A stretch of DNA of 8,114 bases from Accumulibacter sp. (lineage in GTDB: Bacteria; Pseudomonadota; Gammaproteobacteria; Burkholderiales; Rhodocyclaceae). The notes beneath the pieces were generated by a model. The model ran no database searches, was not told the DNA's origin, and saw only the letters and a list, made by a program, of their open reading frames with translations. Below are positions 1 to 7,205 of the stretch, in pieces (the first letter of the stretch is position 1; each line of letters starts with the position of its first letter). The position numbers were made by a program, and so were the translations under genes. The stretch covers positions 1-8,114 of the forward strand of contig JAISNE010000011.1 of the NCBI GenBank assembly GCA_031276375.1, written 5' to 3'.

Positions 1-1302
1 CTAGCCGCCAAGCGCGCGCCCTTGCTTGCGATGGACCTCGCGGCGGGAAATGAGGTTGGCGATGGCGACTCTGGACACGCCGAACCAGGAAAAGCGCGTG
101 TCGCTGTCGAGGATGCGTCTGGCGATCGAAGACCAGGCATAGAATTGCCGCTTCGCTTCGAAGCATCCCTCGGCCAGGGCCTCGGGCGTCATCGCGCGCG
201 GCGCGAAGATCGGATCGCCGTACTGGTAATCCGGGTCCAGCCACCACTTCGGGAAAAGCAGGCGCCGTTCGTCCTGGAGCCGCTTGTAAAGGCCGGAGCC
301 CGGTGTCGGCGTCAGCGGATTGAAGTTGCTGATTTCGAGCCGCGCCTCCAGCGCGAAATCGAGGCTGCGGCGAATGGTGTCCGGCGTGTCGTGGTCGTAG
401 CCGAAGACGAAGGTGCCGTAGATGCCGATGCCGCGCTGGTGTATCGCGCGCGCGACTTCCATGTAGCCGCCCGCGACCTTGTTCCAGTTCTTCTTCATCT
501 GCTGGAGATTTCCAGGCTCCAGGCTTTCGAATCCGATGAGCACGTAGCGGCAGCCGGCGTCGGCCATCCGGTCCAGCGTCGCGCCGTTGCGCGCCAGGTC
601 GATGCTGACCTGGCACGACCAGCGCAGGCCGGACGGCTTGATGACGGCCAGCAAGGCATCGAGGTGCTGTTCGTTGTTGAACAGGTTGTCGTCGACGAAG
701 AACAGCAGCCGCCTCGGATCGACCGTTTCAAGCTCGCGCCGAAGATCCGCCAGCGGGCGGAATCGCACCTTGGCGCCGTAGAAGCCGTGGATCGAGCAAA
801 ACTCGCAGGCAAACCGGCAGCCGCGGCCGTACTGGATCAGTTCCATCGGCGCGTAGGATTTGCCGGCGAAGATGGAACGATCGATTCGGTAATCGTCGAG
901 CGGAGCGTCATTGTTTCCCTGGTAGATGCGCGCCAGGCGTCCGGCTTCGGCGTCGGAGAGCAGTTGCTCCCAGCGTCCCTCGGCGTCGCCGGTCACCACC
1001 GCGTCGGCGTGTTCCAGGGCTTCGTCCGGCAGGAAGGTCGGGTGATGCCCGCCCATGACGACGTGCTTGCCCTGGCGGCGGAAGCGGTCGGCCAGTTGGT
1101 AGGCGCGGCGGGCGGTAAACGTCTCGACACTGAAGGCGACCAGGTCGGCGTCGATGGTTTCCGGAATCGTCTCGACCTTCTCGTCGTAAAAAACGACCCG
1201 ATGCGGGCTCGAACGCGCGGCCAGGATGCCCATCGCCAGCGGCGACATGGCGTCGCTGGAACGGTAGTCGCCCATGTTCGGCTGGATGAGCGCGATCTTC
1301 AT
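1..1302 (-). CDS. Cobalamin-binding radical SAM protein, class B type (rSAM-A)
   Basis: 433 aa, complete, ending in TAG at the window edge. Residues 1-135 look like a Rossmann-type B12-binding domain: it opens MKIALIQP and carries VVMGGHHPTFLPDEA near 81-95. There is no DxHxxG motif, which is common in this class, where cobalamin is bound base-off without a protein histidine. The radical SAM core follows, with the cluster motif CxxxCxxC at C162, C166 and C169 (GCRFACEFC), then FFVDDN at 201-206, GFES at 257-260 and FGYDHDTPD at 300-308. The C-terminal part (NPLTPTPG to about 400) resembles the tail of the uncharacterised B12-rSAM group often annotated DUF4070. Family knowledge suggests C-methylation or a rearrangement on an unactivated carbon; the substrate is unknown. 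The ATG at 1302 overlaps the preceding TGA as ATGA, implying translational coupling. This start is chosen because MKIALIQP matches the N-termini of the two sister enzymes, although the frame stays open for nearly 1 kb upstream. Confidence 0.93.
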   Translation of the reverse strand: MKIALIQPNMGDYRSSDAMSPLAMGILAARSSPHRVVFYDEKVETIPETIDADLVAFSVETFTARRAYQLADRFRRQGKHVVMGGHHPTFLPDEALEHADAVVTGDAEGRWEQLLSDAEAGRLARIYQGNNDAPLDDYRIDRSIFAGKSYAPMELIQYGRGCRFACEFCSIHGFYGAKVRFRPLADLRRELETVDPRRLLFFVDDNLFNNEQHLDALLAVIKPSGLRWSCQVSIDLARNGATLDRMADAGCRYVLIGFESLEPGNLQQMKKNWNKVAGGYMEVARAIHQRGIGIYGTFVFGYDHDTPDTIRRSLDFALEARLEISNFNPLTPTPGSGLYKRLQDERRLLFPKWWLDPDYQYGDPIFAPRAMTPEALAEGCFEAKRQFYAWSSIARRILDSDTRFSWFGVSRVAIANLISRREVHRKQGRALGG

Positions 1303-2342
1303 AGCAGCGCCGCCTCGGGCTGCGCCGGACGCCCGTCCAGTTCGGCGGCTTCGCCGAAATCGACCGTATAGATGCAGGTCCGGTAGACCGCCGCGCAAAA
1401 CGGCCGCGCCAGCGGGCCGAGCCAGGCGTGGCCGGCGTGCAGCCCGAGCGTCAGCACGGCGGTCGGGCAGATCGCCAGGGCGTCTTCGAGCAGCGGGAAG
1501 GCTTCGTTTTCCATTCCGGGCGCCACGGCCAGGAAGGCCAGCCAGGTCTGGTCGAGCGTTTGCCCCACCGGCGGCAGGAGCGGCCGCCTCGCCAGGCGCG
1601 CGTAAAGGTTGTAGAGCGGCAGCAGGGTTCCCAGCGGCGGCCGGTAGGCGCTGGCGGCCACCTGTTTGTAATGTTGCTGGTTCCAGAGCGCCATGCTGGC
1701 CTGTACTCCGGCGTTGCCGTCGAGGACGTGGAAGAGCGCCCCGGTGCGCGCCGCGCGTTCCGGCGTCAGGACCGGGGAGAATTGATGACGCCGGGCGTGG
1801 CGGTTGTAAAAGCGGCACAGGCCGGCCATCTCGCCGGGGCCGGCGGCGCGCCACCAGCCGCGCCGCCGGCCCCTCGCCGCGGGCAGCGCCAGGGTGAAGA
1901 GGTCGTTGACCGGCCGGTAGCGCGGCATGCCGTGAAGATTGGCTTCCAGCAAGCGGCGGGCCGGCGTGTTCTCGGTGGCGATGGCGGTGTACCAGAATTC
2001 GGGCCGGCGTTTTGGCGAGAAGCGGCGAAGCGAAGCGTAGCCGTCCCGGAGAATGCGCAAACGATGCCGGTGGCGCGGGGCGACGCGCAGGCCGCCCAGG
2101 TAGCCCAGTTCGCTGGCGCGGCCGTTCAGGTGTACCGGCTGCTCGGAACACGTGTACATCCCGAGCGCTTCGCCGTCCTGGCGCGCGATGACCGCCCAGT
2201 CGCGCCCGAAACGGTCCGTTCCGGCGAAGAAGGAAGGCTCGCGGGTGGCGACCATGCTCACCCACGAAGACATGGGATTGTCGCGCAGCAGGGCGCGCAG
2301 GGTTTCATCGTCGTCGGGTCCGGCCAGGGTAAAAGTGGTCAT
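1299..2342 (-). CDS. GNAT-like acyltransferase with a long C-terminal extension
   Basis: 347 aa. The first 150 residues resemble a GNAT domain. An N-terminal helix-rich start is followed by strands with YLGGLRVAPRHRHRLRI at 81-97, which sits where the acyl-CoA-binding motif (V-x-P-x-x-R/Q-x-x-G) belongs but lacks the usual glycine pattern. WYTAIATENTPARRLLE at 117-133 fits the second conserved GNAT block. The remaining 200 residues (SMALWNQQHYKQ, LYNLYARL, VYRTCIYTVDFG, ending RPAQPEAALL) could be a second, degenerate GNAT-like fold or a separate binding domain. A likely role is transfer of an acyl group from CoA or a carrier to an amine. Reduced activity or a structural role is possible because the CoA loop is poor. 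It lies between two radical SAM genes: 36 bases after rSAM-B and overlapping rSAM-A by ATGA. No Shine-Dalgarno motif precedes its ATG, so translation probably depends on upstream reading. The gene is certain; the family is moderately certain. Confidence 0.8.
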   Translation of the reverse strand: MTTFTLAGPDDDETLRALLRDNPMSSWVSMVATREPSFFAGTDRFGRDWAVIARQDGEALGMYTCSEQPVHLNGRASELGYLGGLRVAPRHRHRLRILRDGYASLRRFSPKRRPEFWYTAIATENTPARRLLEANLHGMPRYRPVNDLFTLALPAARGRRRGWWRAAGPGEMAGLCRFYNRHARRHQFSPVLTPERAARTGALFHVLDGNAGVQASMALWNQQHYKQVAASAYRPPLGTLLPLYNLYARLARRPLLPPVGQTLDQTWLAFLAVAPGMENEAFPLLEDALAICPTAVLTLGLHAGHAWLGPLARPFCAAVYRTCIYTVDFGEAAELDGRPAQPEAALL

Positions 2343-2391
2343 GGCGTGCTCATGGTGTGGTCAGGATGGTCAGTGTGGTCAGGGCGTGCTC
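2335..2391 (-). repeat. Short direct and tandem repeats at the rSAM-B/GNAT junction
   Basis: Read on the minus strand, a 17-base sequence (GAGCACGCCCTGACCAC, bases 2391-2375) recurs as GAGCACGCCATGACCAC at 2351-2335, a 16/17 match. Between and overlapping them are three adjacent 9-base units: TGACCACAC at 2381-2373, TGACCATCC at 2372-2364 and TGACCACAC at 2363-2355. The single C-to-A difference between the 17-mers turns a CTG into the ATG that starts the GNAT gene. Each 9-base unit begins with TGA in the rSAM-B frame, so the gene has three stop codons in a row, nine bases apart. The repeats probably arose by replication slippage or a small duplication. Confidence 0.85.
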
Positions 2392-3719
2392 GCGGCGAAT
2401 TCGGCTTCGTCGCCCAGCGGATAGCCGTTGCGCAGGGAAATTTCGCTCCGGTGCAGCGCGTTGATCGGAAAGAAATTGCGGAACATGAACCCGTCGCCGC
2501 GGTTGCCGAGGCTGCGCTGGAGGATGGCGGGCCAGGCGTAGAAACGCCGGCGCGCTTCGACGCAGCCCTGGGTCACGGCTTCCGAAGTCATGTTCCTGGG
2601 AACGAAGGGCAGGTCATTGTAACGGTAGCGGGCGTCCAGCCACCAGGCGTCGAAGCGCAGGCGGCCCTCGTCCCGCAGCCGCCGGTAGAGCGGCGTGCCG
2701 GGGAAGGGCGTCAGGTGGTTGAAGGCGGCGAGGTACATTTTCTGCGCCTGGGCAAACTCGACGGCCTCGGCGAAGGAATCCGGAGTGTCGTGGTCGTAAC
2801 CGAAAACGAAGGTTCCGTAGACGCCGATGCCGTGCCGGCGCAGGATTTCCAGGGCGCCCGCGTAACCGCGCTTCATGGTGTTGAAGCGCTTGTTCATCCG
2901 GCGGAGGTTCGCTTCGTTCATCGACTCGAAGCCGATGAGCACGCCGCGGCAGCCGCCGCGGGCGAGCTGGCGCACGAAGTCCTCGTCGTGAGCCGCGTGG
3001 ATGCTCATCTGGGTGATCCAGCGCAGTTTCAGCGCTTCGAGTTCCGGCAGCAATTCGCGGCCGGCCCGGAGGTCGCCGGCGAAGTTGTCGTCGACGAAGA
3101 AGAACAGCTTTTTATCGCGGCGCAGGCTCTTCAGTTCCCGGATCACGTCGCCGGCCGGGCGGGCGCGGTAGCTGCGCTGGAAGAAGGTCTGGACGGCGCA
3201 GAATTCGCAGCGGAAGCGGCAGCCGCGGCCGGTTTCCACCAGGCCGATCGGCAGGTAGCGCTTGCCGTGGAACAGGCGGCGGTCGACGGCGATGCCGGCG
3301 AGGTCGGTGCGTTCGCCGTGATAGCAGGGCTTCAGGGCGCCGCGGGCGAGATCGTCGACCAGCGCCGGCCACACCGCTTCCGCCTCGCCGGTGACGATCG
3401 CGTCGGCGAAGCGGGAAGCCTCGTCCGGCATCAGGGTCGGATGAAAGCCGCCGAGAACGACCGGGACGCCGCGCCGGCGGTAGTGCCCGGCGATCTGGTA
3501 GGCCCGCCGGGCGGTGTAGGTTTCGACCGGCATGGCCACGGCATCGGCGGGCTCGTCGTAGGGGATGGCTTCCATCCGGTCGTCATGGAAGCGCAATTCC
3601 ACCCCCTTGGGCGTCAGTCCCGCCAGCGTGGCGATCGGCAGCGGCTCCATCTGCCAGGAACGGATGTAGGACTCGCCGAGCCGGTGGCCGATGGCCGGCT
3701 GCACCAGGGTTATCCGCAT
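2379..3719 (-). CDS. Cobalamin-binding radical SAM protein, class B type (rSAM-B)
   Basis: 446 aa, complete. The N-terminal B12-binding-like domain (about 1-140) begins MRITLVQP and contains VVLGGFHPTLMPDEA at 87-101; no DxHxxG motif is present. The radical SAM cluster cysteines are C167, C171 and C174 (GCRFRCEFC), followed by FFFVDDN at 206-212, LIGFES at 261-266 and FGYDHDTPD at 306-314. HLTPFPGTPLYRRL at 335-348 leads into a DUF4070-like C-terminal part ending near SLGNRGDG. It matches rSAM-A block for block, including a cysteine at 386 in the shared EGC/QGC-x-EA-x-R-x-FYAW motif, so the two look like paralogues. The start at 3719 is preferred over the upstream extension because it aligns with the sister proteins. 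It overlaps the end of rSAM-C by 10 bases (ATGCGGATAA), indicating coupling. The substrate is unknown; methyl transfer to carbon is the best guess from the family. Confidence 0.93.
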   Translation of the reverse strand: MRITLVQPAIGHRLGESYIRSWQMEPLPIATLAGLTPKGVELRFHDDRMEAIPYDEPADAVAMPVETYTARRAYQIAGHYRRRGVPVVLGGFHPTLMPDEASRFADAIVTGEAEAVWPALVDDLARGALKPCYHGERTDLAGIAVDRRLFHGKRYLPIGLVETGRGCRFRCEFCAVQTFFQRSYRARPAGDVIRELKSLRRDKKLFFFVDDNFAGDLRAGRELLPELEALKLRWITQMSIHAAHDEDFVRQLARGGCRGVLIGFESMNEANLRRMNKRFNTMKRGYAGALEILRRHGIGVYGTFVFGYDHDTPDSFAEAVEFAQAQKMYLAAFNHLTPFPGTPLYRRLRDEGRLRFDAWWLDARYRYNDLPFVPRNMTSEAVTQGCVEARRRFYAWPAILQRSLGNRGDGFMFRNFFPINALHRSEISLRNGYPLGDEAEFAASTP

Positions 3720-5098
3720 ACGCTTCGCCGCGCCGTTCCGGAAAGCGCGCCGGTGCTTCCCGGCCTGGGCGGAAGCGCCTGGATCGGCCAGTCGCAGGTG
3801 TAGAAGCGATGCAGGTTGCGCGCGTAGAAGCGGTAGCCGAGATTGGCGGTCAGCGCCAGCGGATCGAAGTTGCGGGCCGCCCACAGGCGTCTGGCGATCG
3901 ATGGCCAGCGATAGACCTTTTTCCAGGCCCGCTCGTGGCCTTCCGCCAATTCGCGCGGCGACATCGCGCGCGGCTGGAAGACGACGTGCTGCCCGTCGTA
4001 GAGGCTCCAGTCGCGCGTCAGGATGCGGCCCTCCGTCTCCAGGCGGCGGAACAGCGGCGTTCCGGGGAAAGGCGTGAGCACCGCGAAGCGCGGCAGATCG
4101 ATGCCGGCGTCGATGGCGAAATCGACCGTCGCGTCGAACACTTCCGGCGTGTCGTGGTCCAGCCCGAAAACGAAGCAGCCCTGGACGGCGATGCCCAGCC
4201 GGTGCAGCTCGCCGATGAAATCCTTGAAACCCACCGAGGCGTTGAAACGCTTCCTGGCGTCCCCGAGGCTTTGCGGGGCGACCGTTTCAAGCCCCAGCAG
4301 AAGACCCCGGCAACCGCTGCGCGCCGCCAGTTCCAGGAGTTCCCTGTCGTGGGCGATGAGCACGGTGGACAGGCCGAACCATTGCACTCGCAGCGGAATC
4401 AGCCTGGAAAAGAGCGCGCGCGCGTAATCGCGGTCGGAAATCAGGTTGAGGTCGACGAAGATGATTTTCCTTTGCCCGACCCGCCGGATGTCCTCGATCA
4501 CCCAGTCGACGGGCTTCCGGTATTGCCGCCGCCCCCAGGCCGCGGGCGCGACACAGAATTCGCAGTCATGGACGCAGGATCGCGTCGCCTCGAAAACGGC
4601 CTGGGTGAGGAATTGGCGGGCGTCGAACAGTTCCCGGCGCGGATAGGGCATGTCGCGGCGGTCGAGCGAGAAATCCGGGGCCTGGTAATACGCCGGGCGG
4701 AGCCGGCCCGAGGCGTAATCGCGCAACAGCGCGGGCCAGCTATCCTCGGCGTAGCCCACGCAAACGGCGTCGGCGTGCCCGGCCGCTTCCTCGGGCAGGA
4801 GCGTGACGTGCGGACCGCCCAGGACGACGGTCTTCCCGCGCGCGCGGAAACGGTCCGCCAGTTCGTAGGCGCGCAAAGCGGTTCCGGTGATGACCGTCAG
4901 CCCCACCAGATCGGCGTCGAGTTCGTCCGGGACGGCTGACACGCCTTCGTCATGGAGCAGGAGGTCCGCGCGCAAGTCCGCCGGAACCAGGGCCGCCAGG
5001 GTGGTCAGGGTCAGCGGCTGGTAGCGCAGCGAACGCTTGAAAATGCCGCCGCGAGCGCGGTAAAGCGGACCTTTGGGCGAAATCAGGGCGATTTTCAT
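3710..5098 (-). CDS. Cobalamin-binding radical SAM protein of a distinct subgroup (rSAM-C)
   Basis: 462 aa, complete, ending TAA. It opens MKIALISPKGPLY, then a B12-binding-like domain to about 140 with VVLGGPHVTLLPEEA at 91-105 and no DxHxxG. The cluster motif is C175, C179 and C182 (CVHDCEFC). Its core departs from the two sister enzymes: IFVDLNLISD replaces FVDDN at 213-222, GLLLGLET replaces VLIGFES at 265-272, and FGLDHDTPE (311-319) replaces FGYDHDTPD. LTPFPGTPLFRRL (341-353) and DGQHVVFQPRAMSP (368-381) are typical of methylase-type class B proteins. The position of the C-terminal cysteine of rSAM-A and rSAM-B is a histidine here (EGHERAWKKVYRW). A tail of about 55 residues with several aromatic residues (YRFYARNLHRFYTCDW) is extra. 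It probably acts on a different carbon or step from the other two. The start overlaps the GH3 stop as ATGA. The terminal 20 residues (PRPGSTGALSGTARRSVCG) look low in constraint. Confidence 0.93.
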   Translation of the reverse strand: MKIALISPKGPLYRARGGIFKRSLRYQPLTLTTLAALVPADLRADLLLHDEGVSAVPDELDADLVGLTVITGTALRAYELADRFRARGKTVVLGGPHVTLLPEEAAGHADAVCVGYAEDSWPALLRDYASGRLRPAYYQAPDFSLDRRDMPYPRRELFDARQFLTQAVFEATRSCVHDCEFCVAPAAWGRRQYRKPVDWVIEDIRRVGQRKIIFVDLNLISDRDYARALFSRLIPLRVQWFGLSTVLIAHDRELLELAARSGCRGLLLGLETVAPQSLGDARKRFNASVGFKDFIGELHRLGIAVQGCFVFGLDHDTPEVFDATVDFAIDAGIDLPRFAVLTPFPGTPLFRRLETEGRILTRDWSLYDGQHVVFQPRAMSPRELAEGHERAWKKVYRWPSIARRLWAARNFDPLALTANLGYRFYARNLHRFYTCDWPIQALPPRPGSTGALSGTARRSVCG

Positions 5099-6477
5099 CG
5101 GCGGGCAGACTCGAAAAGCGGCAGCCAGAACGCTTCGCGGCGCAGCGCCAGCGGTTTGACGTCGCCCAGGCGGGCGCCGCGCTCCAGCATCCGGCGTTCG
5201 ACCAGCGCGAAGGGATCGGGATGCGCCACCGCCCGCAGCGGCGCGAGCTGTCCGAGCCGGCGGGCGTAGGCATATTGAGGGTTGGCGCAAAGCGCTTCTT
5301 CGACCGCCCGCGCCGGCGGGCCGCCGGCTATCCCTGTTCCCCGGTGGATCAGCGCGTAGCCGGGGCGGGCAAGGTCCGGCAGCAGCATCGAGAATCCGGG
5401 GATGGAACGGAGGCAGCGCGAGACGAAAGCTTCGGTCAGTTTTTCGCCGACCAGATCGCAGGTCAATCCGTCCCGCCCGATGAATTCCAGAATGGCCCGC
5501 CCCTCGCGGTCGCGCCCCTCGCACCTCACCCGGTCCCCGGTCCGGTAGCGATAGAGGCCGCTGGCGGTCGTCACGACGGCTTCGTATTCGTCGCCGGGCC
5601 GCAATTCCTCCTCCAGGAACAAGCGTCCTTCCCCGGCGTATTCGACGAAAACGTGGCGCGCGGGGAGCGCCTTGCCGTCGTCGCCGGGAACGCTGACCAC
5701 GGCCTCGGTGGACATCAATCCCTTGGCTTGCAGATCGGCCCGCGGCAAGCGTTCGCGGAGCTCGTCGGCAAAACGGCGGGCCGTTCCCGAGGCCCAGCAA
5801 CTGACGACTTTCAGCCGCGGCCAGCAGGCTTGCGGGTCGGGAATCTCTTCGAGCAAGCGCAGCAGAAAAGTCGGGCTCCAGACCGAAATCAGCTCCAGAT
5901 CGTTCGCCGCCTTCAGATGCGCGAGCGTTTGCCGGCGCCATTTTGCAAGGTCGGCAATGGCGCCAATCTCCAGGGGAACCGCCGTGCATGCCGCGAGCAC
6001 CCTGCCGGCGCGCTCGCCGAGATAGGCGGTGTCCGGCAATCCCAGCGGCACGCCGCCGATGGATTCGGGCGGCCGGGAAGCGGGACTGATCGAAAAGTAG
6101 GCGCGGCCGGCCAGACGATAACGCCGCGCCGTCCGCGCCAGCCACGGCGCCACGTCGCGCTGGAAATCCAGCAGCCCCGCGCGGGAATAGGGAATCAGCT
6201 TGACGCCGCCGGCGCTCCCGCCGGTACGTTCGTAAGCGACCGGCCGTCCGGCGAAAAGCAGGTCGGATTCCCCGGCTTTCATGCGCTCCAGCCAGGGCAG
6301 CAAATCATCGTAGGACACCACGGGCACGTCGCGGCGAAACGCGGCCAGCGTTCGCGGCGCGCCAAAGCGCTTCAGGTAAGCGGCGCCGCGGTTGCGCGCC
6401 AGGGTTTTCGACAGCCAGCCGCGCTGCTCGCCGGCCGCCTCGATCCCGTCGAGGGCATCCCAGGGATTCTCGTTCAT
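5095..6477 (-). CDS. GH3-family acyl-adenylating amide synthetase
   Basis: 460 aa, complete. It has the three ATP/AMP motifs of GH3 proteins in order: a P-loop-like RTGGSAGGVKLIPYS at 84-98, LMSTEAVVSVP at 254-264 (the Y-x-x-S/T-E block), and YRYRTGDRV at 309-317 with the ribose-binding aspartate D315. GEKLTE at 344-349 marks the hinge to the small C-terminal domain. GH3 enzymes adenylate a carboxylic acid and pass it to an amine, usually an amino acid, forming an amide; plant JAR1 and the auxin-conjugating enzymes are the best-known members. Bacterial homologues exist but are mostly uncharacterised, and the acid and amine here cannot be inferred. The ATG at 6477 overlaps the previous gene's TGA, and the protein from there (MNENPWDALDG) fits the family start, so the longer open frame upstream is not used. 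The protein is somewhat shorter than plant members (about 600 aa), mainly in loops. It is the likely joining step of the pathway. Confidence 0.92.
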   Translation of the reverse strand: MNENPWDALDGIEAAGEQRGWLSKTLARNRGAAYLKRFGAPRTLAAFRRDVPVVSYDDLLPWLERMKAGESDLLFAGRPVAYERTGGSAGGVKLIPYSRAGLLDFQRDVAPWLARTARRYRLAGRAYFSISPASRPPESIGGVPLGLPDTAYLGERAGRVLAACTAVPLEIGAIADLAKWRRQTLAHLKAANDLELISVWSPTFLLRLLEEIPDPQACWPRLKVVSCWASGTARRFADELRERLPRADLQAKGLMSTEAVVSVPGDDGKALPARHVFVEYAGEGRLFLEEELRPGDEYEAVVTTASGLYRYRTGDRVRCEGRDREGRAILEFIGRDGLTCDLVGEKLTEAFVSRCLRSIPGFSMLLPDLARPGYALIHRGTGIAGGPPARAVEEALCANPQYAYARRLGQLAPLRAVAHPDPFALVERRMLERGARLGDVKPLALRREAFWLPLFESARR

Positions 6478-7205
6478 GGCCCGGCCGCATGCGCGGTCTT
6501 GTTGAACAGGCGGGCGGCCAGCGGCTTCATGTTGCCGGATTCCAGCTCGCAAAGGCAGACCAGTTCGTGGCCGCGCCGGTAATCGGGATTTCTTTCCAGG
6601 AAAAACCGGGTGGATATTTTCTTCATCTCCTCCGCGCTTGGCTCGGCGATCTCCCTCTTGAGATGGCCCCTCGATTCCGGAAATCTGACCAGCCCCGACG
6701 CCGGATCGTAATGGCGGCCGAACTTCGCCGACGCCAGCCGGTCCGCGAGCGCCTTCAGATCGGCGCGATATTCCGACCAGTGCGGAAAGAACGATTTCCC
6801 GAAAACGGACAAGTACTTGAAAGTGCGATGTCCCTTGACCAGGAGAAACCAGAAGAGCGGCAACCCGGACGCCGCCCGCGCGATTTCCCCGATGCGCGAC
6901 AGCCACCTGAAAGCGAGCGCCTGCTGCCCCCAGTGCGCCTGCGCCACGATGGTGTCGCCGGAGTAAACGACGCGCACCCGGCGCTCCCCCCAGGGCGCGT
7001 CGAACACCTTCATGGTGGTGAATCCGATCAACGCCTCGTCATGGTAAAGGAGAATCGACTCATCCTTGTCCGCGAGATCCTCGCGGAAGATTTCACTGGA
7101 ACTACCGTCGAAATTGTCCAGATACAGCGACGCCATTTGGCCGATGGTGTCCTCCGGCATGTCCCTGACCGGAACGACGCGGGTATCGTATAACGATTCC
7201 ATCAT
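6474..7205 (-). CDS. GNAT-fold-like protein of unknown substrate, first gene of the operon
   Basis: 243 aa. The N-terminus (VVPVRDMPEDTIGQMASLYLDNF, about 10-32, then ILLYHDEALIGFTTMKVF at 51-68) reads like the first helix and strands of a GNAT acyltransferase. The centre carries VRVVYSGDTIVAQAHWGQQAL at 77-97 and LPLFWFLLVKGHRTFKYLSVF at 115-135. The classical Q/R-x-x-G-x-G/A acyl-CoA loop is not visible, so CoA use is uncertain. The hydrophobic FWFLLV stretch is too short and too interrupted to be a membrane span. Two adjacent ATG codons (7205 and 7202) could start it; a third at codon 16 (MPEDT) is possible but would remove the first strand. No clear Shine-Dalgarno site precedes any of them. 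Its stop overlaps the GH3 start as ATGA, which ties it to the biosynthetic operon. It could supply or modify an acyl group used by the GH3 enzyme; this is inference. Confidence 0.8.
   Translation of the reverse strand: MMESLYDTRVVPVRDMPEDTIGQMASLYLDNFDGSSSEIFREDLADKDESILLYHDEALIGFTTMKVFDAPWGERRVRVVYSGDTIVAQAHWGQQALAFRWLSRIGEIARAASGLPLFWFLLVKGHRTFKYLSVFGKSFFPHWSEYRADLKALADRLASAKFGRHYDPASGLVRFPESRGHLKREIAEPSAEEMKKISTRFFLERNPDYRRGHELVCLCELESGNMKPLAARLFNKTAHAAGP

Noticed and set aside
22..1371. Plus-strand open frame of 449 codons opposite rSAM-A
   Set aside because: Its composition is that of an antisense shadow; the minus-strand frame carries clear radical SAM motifs.
1303..2265. Upstream extension of the rSAM-A frame to a 754-aa protein
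   Set aside because: The added part is arginine/proline-rich and overlaps the GNAT gene in another frame. The MKIALIQP start at 1302 aligns with the two sister enzymes.
1428..3803. Long plus-strand open frame of 791 codons, antisense to the GNAT and rSAM-B genes
   Set aside because: It is opposite two convincingly conserved minus-strand genes, shows no recognisable domains, and is rich in Ala/Gly/Val/Arg as expected for an antisense frame in GC-rich DNA.
5221..6582. Plus-strand open frame of 453 codons opposite the GH3 gene
   Set aside because: Antisense shadow of a gene with all GH3 motifs; no family features of its own.
1..7205. RiPP cluster with a classical precursor peptide
   Set aside because: No convincing short precursor gene, peptidase, RRE-like protein or transporter is visible; only a weak candidate frame at 7281 exists, reported separately.
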